NCBI GenBank assembly: GCA_016182795.1
Contig: JACPFW010000035.1
Coordinates: 25,929-89,928 of the forward strand
Direction: 5' to 3'
Length of the DNA: 64,000 nucleotides
Origin: Gemmatimonadota bacterium
GTDB lineage: Bacteria > Gemmatimonadota > Gemmatimonadetes > Gemmatimonadales > Gemmatimonadaceae
Shown here: positions 52,237 through 61,049 of the stretch, in pieces
Position numbering within the stretch: position 1 is the first letter of the stretch
How the letters are laid out: every line of letters starts with the position of its first letter
The notes under the pieces: generated by a model
What the model was told of the DNA's origin: nothing
Databases searched by the model: none
What the model saw: only the letters and a program-made list of their open reading frames with translations
Translations under genes and position numbers: made by a program

Positions 52237-53123
52237 CCCATGATCCCCGGATTGAGGATCCCCGAGGGATCAAACGCGTGCTTTACGCCGTCGTTGAGTG
52301 CGCGCACCGCCGGATCCAGCATCGCGCGCGTGGCCTGCGGCCGCGCGGCCGTGCGCACTGGCGTCCACGCCGAGGCGTCGGCGCGCTGCGCGTCGCCGGC
52401 GCCGTGCACGGCGTCGCGCGCGGCGGCCACATAGGCGGCATTGCCCGCGAGACGCACCAGCAAGCCGTCCGGCGAGTTGGCGCCCAGCGTGCCGCGCGTG
52501 ACAACCTCACAGGCAATCGGCGGCGTCACACTGCGGCGCAGGCGTTGGCAGAGGTCAGCGGCGGCGTCGGTGACGACGAGCCACGTCTCGTCCACGGCGG
52601 GGCGCGCGCGCAAGCGCAGGCTCACGCGGGTGATGGCCGCCAACGAGCCCCACGAGCCCGTCATCAGTCGCACCAGATCGAACCCCGCGACGTTCTTTAC
52701 GACCTTGCCGCCCGGGCGCAGCGTCTTGCCCGTGCCGTCAACGCACTCGACGCCGAGCACGAGATCGCGCGGCAGGCCAAGGGCGTGCGCCAGCGGGCCG
52801 GCGGTCGCCGTGGCGATCGTGGCTCCCACCGATCCGTCGTCCCCGCCCCACGGAGCGAGCGGACACCACTGCCCGTGCTGGGCCGTCGCGGCGTCGAGTT
52901 CGGCGACGGACATGGCCGCGCCCACGGTGATGGTCAGGTCGCCGGGTTCGTACTCGATGATTCCATCAAAGGCGTCGAGGTACAGCGGCTCAGCGTCGGC
53001 CGATACGGGCGCGCCGCCGTCGAGCCAGGTGCCGCGCGCGATGAGCCGCAGCCCGCGCCGCGCCGCCGCCGCGTCGGTGATGACTGACGCCAACTCAGCG
53101 ACCGAAGCAGGTCGAAGGGTCAC
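52233..53123 (-). CDS. glcE: Glycolate oxidase FAD-binding subunit
   Basis: About 296 residues. FAD_binding_4 (PCMH) domain: LRLIARGTWLDGG, CPLAPWGGDDGSVGATIATA, RPGGKVVKNVAGFDLVRLMTGSWG, and the C-terminal AFDPSGILNPG. Start taken at GTG 53123, which overlaps the glcD stop (GTGA) and where homology begins (TLRPASVAEL). The frame is open to 53198, but that stretch is an R2 repeat and lies inside glcD. Confidence 0.93.
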   Translation of the reverse strand: MTLRPASVAELASVITDAAAARRGLRLIARGTWLDGGAPVSADAEPLYLDAFDGIIEYEPGDLTITVGAAMSVAELDAATAQHGQWCPLAPWGGDDGSVGATIATATAGPLAHALGLPRDLVLGVECVDGTGKTLRPGGKVVKNVAGFDLVRLMTGSWGSLAAITRVSLRLRARPAVDETWLVVTDAAADLCQRLRRSVTPPIACEVVTRGTLGANSPDGLLVRLAGNAAYVAAARDAVHGAGDAQRADASAWTPVRTAARPQATRAMLDPAVRALNDGVKHAFDPSGILNPGIMG

Positions 53124-54562
53124 AACTGCCCCCCGGTCGCATCTGCCATCCGCCTTCCACCTTCTGCCATCTGTGTATTCGGCCTCCGCTCCCTGCAATA
53201 CCGTATCGGTACGACTTTCCCCGGATTCGCGCGGCGATCCGGATCAAACACATCGCGCAGTCGGCACATCCCGTCGAGCGTGTCGGCGGTGAACAGCGCA
53301 TCCATATACCGGAGCTTGTCGAGTCCGACGCCGTGCTCGCCGGTGATCGTGCCGCCGGCGTCGATGCAGGCTTGCATGATGGCGACCATCGCGTGGTGCA
53401 CGCGGTCGGCTTCGTCGCGGTCGTTGGCGTTGTAGGGAATGTTCGGGTGCAGATTGCCGTCGCCGGCGTGAAAGACGTTGCAGACCTGCACGCCGTTGGC
53501 CGCGCCAATCGCCGAGATCTGCGCGAGCAGGGACGGCAGCTTGGTGCGCGGCACCACCGCGTCCTGCACCACGAGATGCGGCGCGAGGCGCCCCATGGCG
53601 CCAAACGCCTTCTTGCGTCCCTGCCACAACTTGGCGCGCGCCGCCGGTTCAGTGGCGATGCGTACGTCGCGCGCGCCGTGCGCGCGGCAGATGCGATCCA
53701 CGCCCTGCACGTCTTCGTCGAGGCCCGCGGCCGCACCGTCGACCTCCACCAGCAACACCGCGGCCGCGTCGGTCGGATACCCGGCGGCGTAGATGCTGGC
53801 CTCCACCGCGCCAACGGTGGCGCGGTCCATCATCTCGAGCGCGGCGGGCAGAATGCCGGCGGCGATGATCGCCGACACCGTCTGCGCGGCGTCATCGATG
53901 CTTGTGAAGTCGGCGAGCAGGGTGACCACGCGCTCAGGGTTCGGCGTGAGCTTCACGGTGAGTTCCAGCGCGGTGCCGAAGCACCCTTCGCTGCCGACGA
54001 ACGCGCCGAGCAGATCGTAGCCGCTGTCGTCGGCGTTGAGCTCCACCACCGTGCCGTCGGGGAGCGCGACCTTGGCCGCCACCACGTGATTGAGCGTGAC
54101 GCCGTACTTGAGGCAATGCGGACCGCCGGCGTTCTCGGCGAGGTTGCCGCCCAGGGTGCACGCCGTCTGGCTTGAAGGATCGGGGGCGTAGTGCAGCCCG
54201 AACTTGGTGGCCGCCTTGGTCAGCGAGACGTTGACGACGCCGGGTTCGACGCGCGCCACGCGACGCTCGGGGTCGATGGCGATGATCTTCTTGAGGCGAT
54301 GCAGGCCGAGGAGCACGGCGCCATCGGCGAGCGCACCACCGCTGAGGCCCGTGCCGGCGCCGCGCGGCACGTACGGAACGCCGGCGCTGGCGAGGGTGCG
54401 CACGACGGCGAGGGCTTCGTCGGCATTGGCGGGAAAGACCGCGAGCGACGGCGTGCGATGGTAGCCGGGCAGGCCGTCGGATTCGTACACCAGCAGCTCG
54501 GCAGCACGTTCCAGCACATGCGTGTCGCCGACGATGGCGCGAAGCGAGGCAGCGAGGGTCAC
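53120..54562 (-). CDS. glcD: Glycolate oxidase FAD-linked subunit
   Basis: 480 residues. FAD_binding_4 plus FAD-oxidase C-terminal domain: VPRGAGTGLSGGALADGAVL, PDPSSQTACTLGGNLAENAG, NVFHAGDGNLHPNIPYN, GEHGVGLDKL and DPDRRANPGKVVP. Oxidises glycolate (or another 2-hydroxy acid such as D-lactate) to the keto acid, with glcE and glcF. After the natural end (GKVVPIRYC) there are about 20 extra residues, TQMAEGGRRMADATGGQL, encoded by an R2 repeat. First gene of a six-gene operon; GTG start lies 7 nt after a TAGATT box, so probably leaderless. Confidence 0.95.
   Translation of the reverse strand: MTLAASLRAIVGDTHVLERAAELLVYESDGLPGYHRTPSLAVFPANADEALAVVRTLASAGVPYVPRGAGTGLSGGALADGAVLLGLHRLKKIIAIDPERRVARVEPGVVNVSLTKAATKFGLHYAPDPSSQTACTLGGNLAENAGGPHCLKYGVTLNHVVAAKVALPDGTVVELNADDSGYDLLGAFVGSEGCFGTALELTVKLTPNPERVVTLLADFTSIDDAAQTVSAIIAAGILPAALEMMDRATVGAVEASIYAAGYPTDAAAVLLVEVDGAAAGLDEDVQGVDRICRAHGARDVRIATEPAARAKLWQGRKKAFGAMGRLAPHLVVQDAVVPRTKLPSLLAQISAIGAANGVQVCNVFHAGDGNLHPNIPYNANDRDEADRVHHAMVAIMQACIDAGGTITGEHGVGLDKLRYMDALFTADTLDGMCRLRDVFDPDRRANPGKVVPIRYCRERRPNTQMAEGGRRMADATGGQL
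53139..53180 (-). repeat. R2 repeat at the glcD 3' end
   Basis: GCATCTGCCATCCGCC, TTCCACCTTCTGCC, ATCTGTG: the same words as at 14818 and 23283. It extends the GlcD reading frame by about 17 residues and lies just before the glcE start. Confidence 0.7.
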
Positions 54563-54569
54563 AAGCAGT

Positions 54570-54575
54570 AATCTA
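54570..54575 (-). promoter_or_regulatory. -10 box of the glcD operon
   Basis: TAGATT on the minus strand, exactly seven bases (ACTGCTT) before the GTG start. The -35 position would fall in the R3 arm and is poor (AATCCG). The arrangement predicts a leaderless transcript. Confidence 0.4.
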
Positions 54576-54582
54576 CAATGAG

Positions 54583-55270
54583 ATTTGGGATTTCGGATTA
54601 CGGATACGGATTACGGATACCGATTTCGGATGGGGATTCACGATTGATCGGCGTATTGGAGTGCGCCCCTTCCGAGCCCCTTCTTCATTGAACGCTAACG
54701 CGATCATCATCGACGGACGATGGCTTCTGTTCCTCGGCGCTGGCAGAGTGGAGGCGTGTCGATTCCGGTCGACGGAGTTCCTTCACTGGAGGCGAAGTTT
54801 CCATGGCTCGCTCGCATGAGTGGCTGAGATGGACCTTTGTCTGCGCACTGGCACCCGCGTGCGCACGAACGGCACAGCCGGAGGCGAAGCTTTCCGATGG
54901 TGCGGCCTTGGAATGCGCTCGCGGCCAGACCATGCTGCTGCGCGAGCTCCCAGACGGGCGATTCGCGCTGATGCAGGCCGTCCTCGACAGCGCGCATCTC
55001 GCGTCGACGCTCCACAGCCTTCTGCCGCCAAGGCCCGGCCCACGCGTGATCATGGTCAGCCTGGGTCCGGATCGTGCGCAGGAGGTGGCGTGGATCGTGC
55101 GGGCCATCGAAGCGGAGGGGTGGACGGCGTACAAGCCAGATTCCGTCTGTCTCACGGCAGGAGCGCGTCCGTGGTTCATGCCCTAGGCCGCGGCGCCTTC
55201 AATCGTGAATCCCCATCCCGCATCCGTATCCCGTATCTGTATTCGAAATCCGAAATCCGAAATCCCAAAT
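54583..55270. mobile_element. R3-bounded unit of 688 bp with one gene
   Basis: Left arm 54583-54647 and right arm 55199-55270 are inverted copies: both outer ends read ATTTGGGATTTCGGATT and both inner ends read GATGGGGATTCACGATTGA when the right arm is complemented, with ACGGAT words between. The only gene inside is a small lipoprotein (plus strand). The unit sits between the glcD start (with its -10 box outside the arm) and the terminator of the sigma gene. No transposase is present, so any movement would have to be in trans; the mobile label is inference. Confidence 0.55.
54803..55186 (+). CDS. Small lipoprotein-like protein inside an R3 unit
   Basis: 127 residues. The N-terminus WLRWTFVCALAPACARTAQ looks like a lipoprotein signal with lipobox LAPAC. 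The mature part has an alpha/beta stretch (PRVIMVSLGPDRAQEVAWIV, AIEAEGWTAYKPDSVCL) vaguely like the periplasmic domain of ExbD/TolR, but I would not assign it. No strong Shine-Dalgarno. Opposite in direction to both neighbours and enclosed by long inverted repeats. Confidence 0.6.
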   Translation: MARSHEWLRWTFVCALAPACARTAQPEAKLSDGAALECARGQTMLLRELPDGRFALMQAVLDSAHLASTLHSLLPPRPGPRVIMVSLGPDRAQEVAWIVRAIEAEGWTAYKPDSVCLTAGARPWFMP

Positions 55271-55274
55271 TCAC

Positions 55275-55308
55275 AAAGAGCCCGCGTTCTTTCGAACGCG
55301 GGCTCTTT
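55275..55308. terminator. Bidirectional terminator
   Basis: AAAGAGCCCGCGTT, loop CTTTCG, AACGCGGGCTCTTT: a 14-bp perfect stem with A-rich and T-rich flanks, the most canonical terminator in the window. Ends the sigma-factor gene (minus) and would also stop transcription leaving the R3 unit. Confidence 0.9.
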
Positions 55309-55343
55309 GTTGTCGCCGACCTCTACCGGGGAGGTGCGGCGCT

Positions 55344-56237
55344 CTAACTCACGTTGGCCCAGAAGCCGGCCAGCGAACGTCCTTCGGGTGAGGCACGCAG
55401 CTTCTCGAAGGCGCGTTCGCGAATCTGCCGGATGCGCTCGCGGGTCACGCCCATCAGCGCGCCGATCTTTTCCAGCGTCATCGCCTCGGCGCCTTCATCG
55501 AGGCCGTAGTACAGGTTGAGAATCTTGCGTTCGCGCGGCGTCAGGTAGCGGGTGAAGACGCGGGTGATCGTCTCGCGCATCAGCTTGGCGTCGGTGACTT
55601 CCTCGATCTCGGCGCCGTCGGCGCCCGAGAACCGCTCGCCCAGGGTGCAGGCCTCGCGGTCGCTGCGATCCACCGGCGCGTCGAGCGACAGCTCGGTGGC
55701 GGACATCTGCTTGCTGGCGCGCACTTGCTCGGGGGTCTCCTCGAGCAGGCGGCCGATCTCATGGTCGGTGGGATCGCGGCGCAGCACCTGGGCTAGCACC
55801 GTTTCCGCACGCGACAGGCGAATCAGCTGCGAGTTCTGGTTGAGCGGGATGCGCACCGACCGCGTCTGCTCCGCCAGCGCCTTGAGGACCGCCTGGCGCA
55901 CCCACCACACCGCGTACGAGATGAACTTGACGCCTTGGTCCGGATCGAACTTGCGGACCGCCTTGAGCAACCCCTCGTTGCCGATGGCGACGAGTTCGGA
56001 CAGGTCGAGGCCGTGTCCCTGGTACTTCTTTACATACGAGATGACGAATCGAAGGTTCGCCGTCACCAGCCGCTCTGCTGCGGCTTCGTCCCCTTTCTGC
56101 GCCAGGCGTGCGAGGCGCCGCTCTTCGGCCGCGTCGGATATCAGGGGGAGCTTCTGAATGTCCTGCAGGTACTGGTCAAACGCGGTAGATGGAGAGGAAC
56201 GAAAAAAACCCTTCGCCTTTGGTTCCGTCTGCTGCAT
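55344..56237 (-). CDS. Sigma-70 family RNA polymerase sigma factor (RpoD/RpoS type)
   Basis: 297 residues from ATG 56237. Regions 1.2 to 4.2 are complete: DQYLQDIQKLPLISDAAEERRLA, the region 2 core (NLRFVISYVKKYQGHGLDLSELVAIGNEGLLKAVRKFD and FISYAVWWVRQAVLKAL), region 3, and region 4 (MTLEKIGALMGVTRERIRQIRERAFEKLR). No long N-terminal region 1.1, so it is either a compact housekeeping factor or a group 2 factor; relatives in this kind of genome often serve as a main sigma factor. Preceded by a strong promoter at 56311-56340. Confidence 0.93.
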   Translation of the reverse strand: MQQTEPKAKGFFRSSPSTAFDQYLQDIQKLPLISDAAEERRLARLAQKGDEAAAERLVTANLRFVISYVKKYQGHGLDLSELVAIGNEGLLKAVRKFDPDQGVKFISYAVWWVRQAVLKALAEQTRSVRIPLNQNSQLIRLSRAETVLAQVLRRDPTDHEIGRLLEETPEQVRASKQMSATELSLDAPVDRSDREACTLGERFSGADGAEIEEVTDAKLMRETITRVFTRYLTPRERKILNLYYGLDEGAEAMTLEKIGALMGVTRERIRQIRERAFEKLRASPEGRSLAGFWANVS

Positions 56238-56571
56238 TACGCACCCCGTACGACTTTGGGCGTGGAACGGGCCGTTGCGGCGCCCGTCGGAATCAGCTTG
56301 CAGGAACGCCAGCATAGAATTGGGTACAAGGCTCGGTCAACAGCCAAATTTCGTGCCATCGCTGTCGAGAGGTAGTTTCAACAGCGTATCGCATGATTGC
56401 ACAACCACTTACACGTCTTTGCGTAAATGTGATGCGCAGTCATATGTTCACTGTCGACGGCGACGGCGACGCCTAGTTTCTGGTCACCTGGCGGCACCCA
56501 AGGCCTGGGCGACTGGCACGGTGCTGACGGCGGGTGACGGCGCGCCGCGGCCAGCGCTGCGCCAGCGGCCG
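56238..56571. other. Intergenic region upstream of the sigma gene, 334 bases
   Basis: Contains the sigma-gene promoter (56311-56340) and a long GC-rich inverted repeat at 56547-56586 (GCGGCCAGC ... GCTGGCCGC), which overlaps the aroB stop codon and could terminate aroB. Nothing else recognisable. Confidence 0.5.
56311..56340 (-). promoter_or_regulatory. Promoter of the sigma-70 gene
   Basis: On the minus strand TTGACC (56340-56335), 18-base spacer, TATGCT (56316-56311). Start of transcription expected near 56304, giving a leader of about 67 nt. Confidence 0.65.
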
Positions 56572-57645
56572 CTAGCGGCTGGCCGCGATCGCTGACCGCA
56601 CGACAGTTTCGTCCACGCGGACCGCGAAGCGTCCTCCGGCGTCGTGCATCGCGCCGAGCCCGGTGGGCAGGGAATACTCCGCGGCGCCGCCGCGCGCCTT
56701 TTTGTCGCCGCGCGTGAGCGCGATGATCTCGTCGATGCCGAACTCGCCGGCCACGCGCACCGGCAGGCCCAGCGCCGCGCACAACCCGCCGATCTCGTCG
56801 GCAAGGCCGGGGAGTGTCACGCCGGCCTGCTCGCCGATGCGCGCTTCGACGACCATGCCAATGGCAATCGCCTCGCCGTGGAGCAGGCGATACCCGCTCA
56901 GGTGCTCCACCGCGTGTCCAATGGTGTGGCCAAAGTTCAGGATCTTGCGCCGGCCGCCTTCGCGCTCGTCGCCGGCGACGACATCGACTTTCACCGACAC
57001 ACTGTCGAGCACGAGGTGCGTCGCCAGATCGGCGGTGAGCGCGGGGTCGAGCAGCGCGCGGCCGTGCGCGGCGATCCAATGGAAGTACGCCTCGTTGGCG
57101 ATGACGCCGTGCTTGATCGCTTCGGCCATCCCGGCGCGCCGATGCTCCGGCGGCAGCGTGCGCAGCGCGAGCGGGTCGATGAGCACGAGCGCCGGCTGGT
57201 GGAAGGCGCCGACGAGGTTCTTGCCGTGGCGCGTGTCGAGGCCCGTCTTGCCGCCGATGGCGGCGTCGATCATCGCCACGAGCGACGTGGGCACGTGCAC
57301 CACCGGCACGCCACGCAGATACGTCGCCGCCACGAAGCCCGCGAGGTCGCCGCAGACGCCGCCGCCAACGGCGACGACCACGGTGTCGCGGCCGAGCTGG
57401 CGATCGAGCAGGTCGTCGGTAAGCGCGGCCCACTGAGCGCGCACCTTGCTCGCCTCGCCGGCGGGGAAGGTGAGCAGTTCGGTGTCGAGCGCCGCGGCGA
57501 TGGGCGCGGCATGAATGGGCGCGACGTTGGTGTCGGCGATGACGATGGGGCGAAGCCCCGGCGCGACCTCGCGCACCAACGGCGCCGCGTCAGTCAACGC
57601 CCCGGCGCGCACGAGAATGCGGGCGCCGAGCAGGGTCTTCACCAC
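56572..57645 (-). CDS. aroB: 3-dehydroquinate synthase
   Basis: 357 residues. Second step of the shikimate pathway, DAHP to 3-dehydroquinate. NAD motif VVAVGGGVCGDLAGFVAATYLRG, PTSLVAMIDAAIGGKTGLD, metal ligands in AEAIKHGVI, FGHTIGHAVEHLSG and LLHGEAIAIGM. Starts at GTG 57645, overlapping the end of the cobalamin adenosyltransferase gene by 7 nt, hence cotranscribed. Confidence 0.97.
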   Translation of the reverse strand: MVKTLLGARILVRAGALTDAAPLVREVAPGLRPIVIADTNVAPIHAAPIAAALDTELLTFPAGEASKVRAQWAALTDDLLDRQLGRDTVVVAVGGGVCGDLAGFVAATYLRGVPVVHVPTSLVAMIDAAIGGKTGLDTRHGKNLVGAFHQPALVLIDPLALRTLPPEHRRAGMAEAIKHGVIANEAYFHWIAAHGRALLDPALTADLATHLVLDSVSVKVDVVAGDEREGGRRKILNFGHTIGHAVEHLSGYRLLHGEAIAIGMVVEARIGEQAGVTLPGLADEIGGLCAALGLPVRVAGEFGIDEIIALTRGDKKARGGAAEYSLPTGLGAMHDAGGRFAVRVDETVVRSAIAASR

Positions 57646-58190
57646 GTGACTTCGCCCGCGCCGGCCCGCCGGTTCGCGACACGCGCCAGCACGAAGAGCA
57701 GGTCGGAGAGTCGGTTGAGGTAGACGATCACCACCTGCGGCACCTCGACGTCGTGCTGCAGCCGCACCACGGCGCGCTCGGCGCGCCGGCAGACCGTGCG
57801 CGCCACGTGGAGCGCCGCCGCCTTGGGCGTGCCGCCGGGCATGATGAACGCCTTGAGCGGCTCGAGTTCCGCTTCGCCGTTGTCGATGGACTGTTCCAAC
57901 TGCGCGATGCGCTCGTCGGAGATGCGCGCCTTGGCGAGCTGTTCGTGCATCTTCTTGAGATCGGGCGTGGCGAGCAACGCGCCGATCGCGAACAGGTCGC
58001 GCTGAATCGGCGCGAGCACCTCGTCGATGCGCGGCATCATCTCCACCGAACGCGCCATGCCGAGCGAGGCGTTCAGTTCGTCAATCTCGCCGTACGCCTC
58101 GACGCGCGGATGATCCTTGGCGACGCGCCCGCCGCCGAACAGCCCCGTATCGCCTTCATCGCCGGTGCGCGTGTAGATCTTGAGAGTCAT
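57639..58190 (-). CDS. pduO: ATP:cob(I)alamin adenosyltransferase, PduO type
   Basis: 183 residues. Converts cob(I)alamin to adenosylcobalamin. The family N-terminus KIYTRTGDEGDTGLFGG (ATP site), VEAYGEIDELNASLG, and the C-terminal CRRAERAVVRL and YLNRLSDLLFVLAR are all present. A B12-handling gene fits the B12-dependent MetH and the Ni/Co permease in the same window. TATCTT lies six bases before the ATG, suggesting a leaderless mRNA. Confidence 0.96.
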   Translation of the reverse strand: MTLKIYTRTGDEGDTGLFGGGRVAKDHPRVEAYGEIDELNASLGMARSVEMMPRIDEVLAPIQRDLFAIGALLATPDLKKMHEQLAKARISDERIAQLEQSIDNGEAELEPLKAFIMPGGTPKAAALHVARTVCRRAERAVVRLQHDVEVPQVVIVYLNRLSDLLFVLARVANRRAGAGEVTW

Positions 58191-58196
58191 GGGCGG

Positions 58197-58202
58197 AAGA
58201 TA
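58197..58202 (-). promoter_or_regulatory. -10 box of the pduO-aroB operon
   Basis: TATCTT on the minus strand, six bases before the pduO ATG; no good -35 seen. Same layout as the -10 boxes at 40709 and 54570. Confidence 0.35.
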
Positions 58203-58229
58203 GCAGGGGACGGCGTCATGCGGCGCCGC

Positions 58230-59267
<1,038 letters not shown>

Positions 59268-59352
59268 GGCGGGCGGGGCGGTGGGAGGCGCGTGGCTGCG
59301 CGGCGACGGTGAACGGGTTGTCTGGCGGGCGGTGCGTCGCGACTTTTCACGG

Positions 59353-60369
59353 ATGCGGCATGAACTGCGGGACCTCACGATCATCGGCGCCGGCCCCACG
59401 GGGCTGTTTGCGCTCTTTTACGCTGGCATGCGCGGCGCCTCAGCGCAAATCGTCGACGCGCTCGACGAGCCCGGCGGGCAGCTTGCGGCGCTGTATCCCG
59501 AGAAGCGCATCTTCGACGTGGCCGGATTTCCGGAAGTGCTGGCCAAGGACCTCGTGCACTCGCTGATGCAGCAGGCGGCGCGTTTCGCCCAGCCCATTCA
59601 TCTCGGGCAGGTCGTGACCGGACTCGAGGAGAAGGACGGGCAGTTCATACTGCGCACGGCGACGGACGAGTTCCCGACCAAGTCAATCCTGATCGCGGCG
59701 GGCATTGGTGCGTTTTCGCCGCGGCGGCTGCCGCAGGCGTGCGCGGCGCCGTGGTATGGCAAGGGCATCGAGGATCGCGTGCTCGATCCCGCGCGGTTCG
59801 CCGGCCGGCACGTGGTGATCGTGGGCGGCGGCGACAGCGCGTTTGACTGGGCGCACCAGCTGCAGGGGCGCGCCGCGTCGGTTACGCTGGTGCACCGCAC
59901 CGACCGGTTCCGCGCGCACCACGCCACGGTGGAAGCCGTGCAGGCTGACGTGGCGGCGGGGAAGACGGCGATGTACACGTTCCACGAGCTGCACGAGATC
60001 CACGCCGTGGACGGCACGATCCACGAGCTCGAGCTGCGCAACGTGAAGGCCAAGACGACGACGCGGGTGCGCTGCGACGTGGTGCTGCCGATGCTCGGTT
60101 TTGTCAGCGACCTTGGCGCGCTCACCCAGTGGGGGATGACGCTCGAGAAGGACGAGATCGTCGTCAACTCCCAGATGGAGACCGGCCGCGCGGGGATCTA
60201 CGCCGCCGGCGACATCGTGACGTATCCCGGCAAGCTGAAGCTGATTGCCACCGGCTTCGCCGACGCCGCGGTGGCCGTGAACCAGGCGGTGCACCACGTG
60301 TACCCGGAGAAGAAGATCAATCCGGGGCATTCGTCGAATCTTGCGGTGTTTGGGCAAAAAGACGATTGA
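59353..60369 (+). CDS. Ferredoxin-NADP(+) reductase, thioredoxin-reductase-like
   Basis: 338 residues from ATG 59353. FAD motif TIIGAGPTGLFALFYAGMRG, PGGQLAALYPEKRIFDVAGFP, NADPH motif VVIVGGGDSAFDWAHQL, and IYAAGDIVTYPGKLKLIATGFADA. The redox-active CxxC of thioredoxin reductases is absent, which marks the FNR (YumC) group. Moves electrons between NADPH and ferredoxin. The stop codon lies at the border of an R3 arm. Confidence 0.93.
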   Translation: MRHELRDLTIIGAGPTGLFALFYAGMRGASAQIVDALDEPGGQLAALYPEKRIFDVAGFPEVLAKDLVHSLMQQAARFAQPIHLGQVVTGLEEKDGQFILRTATDEFPTKSILIAAGIGAFSPRRLPQACAAPWYGKGIEDRVLDPARFAGRHVVIVGGGDSAFDWAHQLQGRAASVTLVHRTDRFRAHHATVEAVQADVAAGKTAMYTFHELHEIHAVDGTIHELELRNVKAKTTTRVRCDVVLPMLGFVSDLGALTQWGMTLEKDEIVVNSQMETGRAGIYAAGDIVTYPGKLKLIATGFADAAVAVNQAVHHVYPEKKINPGHSSNLAVFGQKDD

Positions 60370-61009
60370 GGATTGGGACTTAGGATGGCGACTTAGGATC
60401 GCGATTTAGGATTCCGATTTGCGACTGGGGTAGGTGATTGGGCGGCGTGCGCCTCGCGTGGCGCTGCGTTCACCCATCATTGGGCGCATGGCCTTGATGG
60501 CGGTGAGCAGCTGCCGGCGGATCTGGATCAGCAAGTCTCGATACTCTGCGCGCGGAGCCCACGGCGTCTCCCCGAGCGCGTCGATCCACGCGAGCGTCTC
60601 GCGCAACGATCCGAGCGCGTAGGTGTAGAACCGGGCGCGATCGTGCGTCGCGCCGCGGGAGTAGCCTTCGGCGAGGTTCGCTGCGATTGACGCCACGGCG
60701 CGCACGAACTGCTGCGACACCTGCAACGACACGCGCGAGCCCAGCAGCGAGGCGTCCGTTGCGCACCGCGCCGACAGGTACGACGCCATGCGGAACATGC
60801 GCGTGCGCCAGATGGGGTCGCCATCATAGGCGGTAGGCGGCGTCGCTTCGTACGCCGCGAAATCGAGAGGGGGGAGCGTCATGCCGGAGCATGGGCGGGG
60901 CGAGTCGGTCGGGCATCACCAATCAGCCGCGTTTCGAAGCAAATCATCGCCGATCGCCATCCTCAATCGGTCTCAGAAATCGCAATCCTAGGTCCAAATC
61001 CTAAATTCG
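60364..61009. mobile_element. R3-bounded unit of 646 bp carrying an S23-like gene
   Basis: Left arm 60364-60426 (GATTGAGGATTGGGACTTAG, GATCGCGATTTAGGATT) and right arm 60941-61009, whose complement reads GGATTTGGACCTAGGATT, GCGATTT, GATTGAGGATGGCGAT. A 25-base segment matches between arms with four mismatches. The single gene inside, on the minus strand, ends within the left arm. It lies between two plus-strand genes. No transposase. Mobility is inferred. Confidence 0.55.
60406..60882 (-). CDS. Four-helix-bundle (S23/IVP-like) protein
   Basis: 158 residues. Core of the four-helix-bundle family also called S23 or intervening-sequence protein: SIAANLAEGYSRGATHDRAR, FYTYALGSLRETLAWIDAL. First seen encoded in insertions of 23S rRNA and related to the Avd accessory protein of diversity-generating retroelements; here no rRNA or reverse transcriptase is near. 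The last residues (SRKSES) and stop are encoded by the R3 arm. Function unknown; these genes are often multicopy. Confidence 0.88.
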   Translation of the reverse strand: MTLPPLDFAAYEATPPTAYDGDPIWRTRMFRMASYLSARCATDASLLGSRVSLQVSQQFVRAVASIAANLAEGYSRGATHDRARFYTYALGSLRETLAWIDALGETPWAPRAEYRDLLIQIRRQLLTAIKAMRPMMGERSATRGARRPITYPSRKSES

Positions 61010-61049
61010 GTTGTTGACAACTATAAGAGCAACAACAGAAATTTCTCCG

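Noticed and set aside
60406..60882. rRNA intervening sequence, because of the S23-like protein
   Set aside because: No 23S rRNA sequence surrounds it; the gene lies between protein-coding genes.
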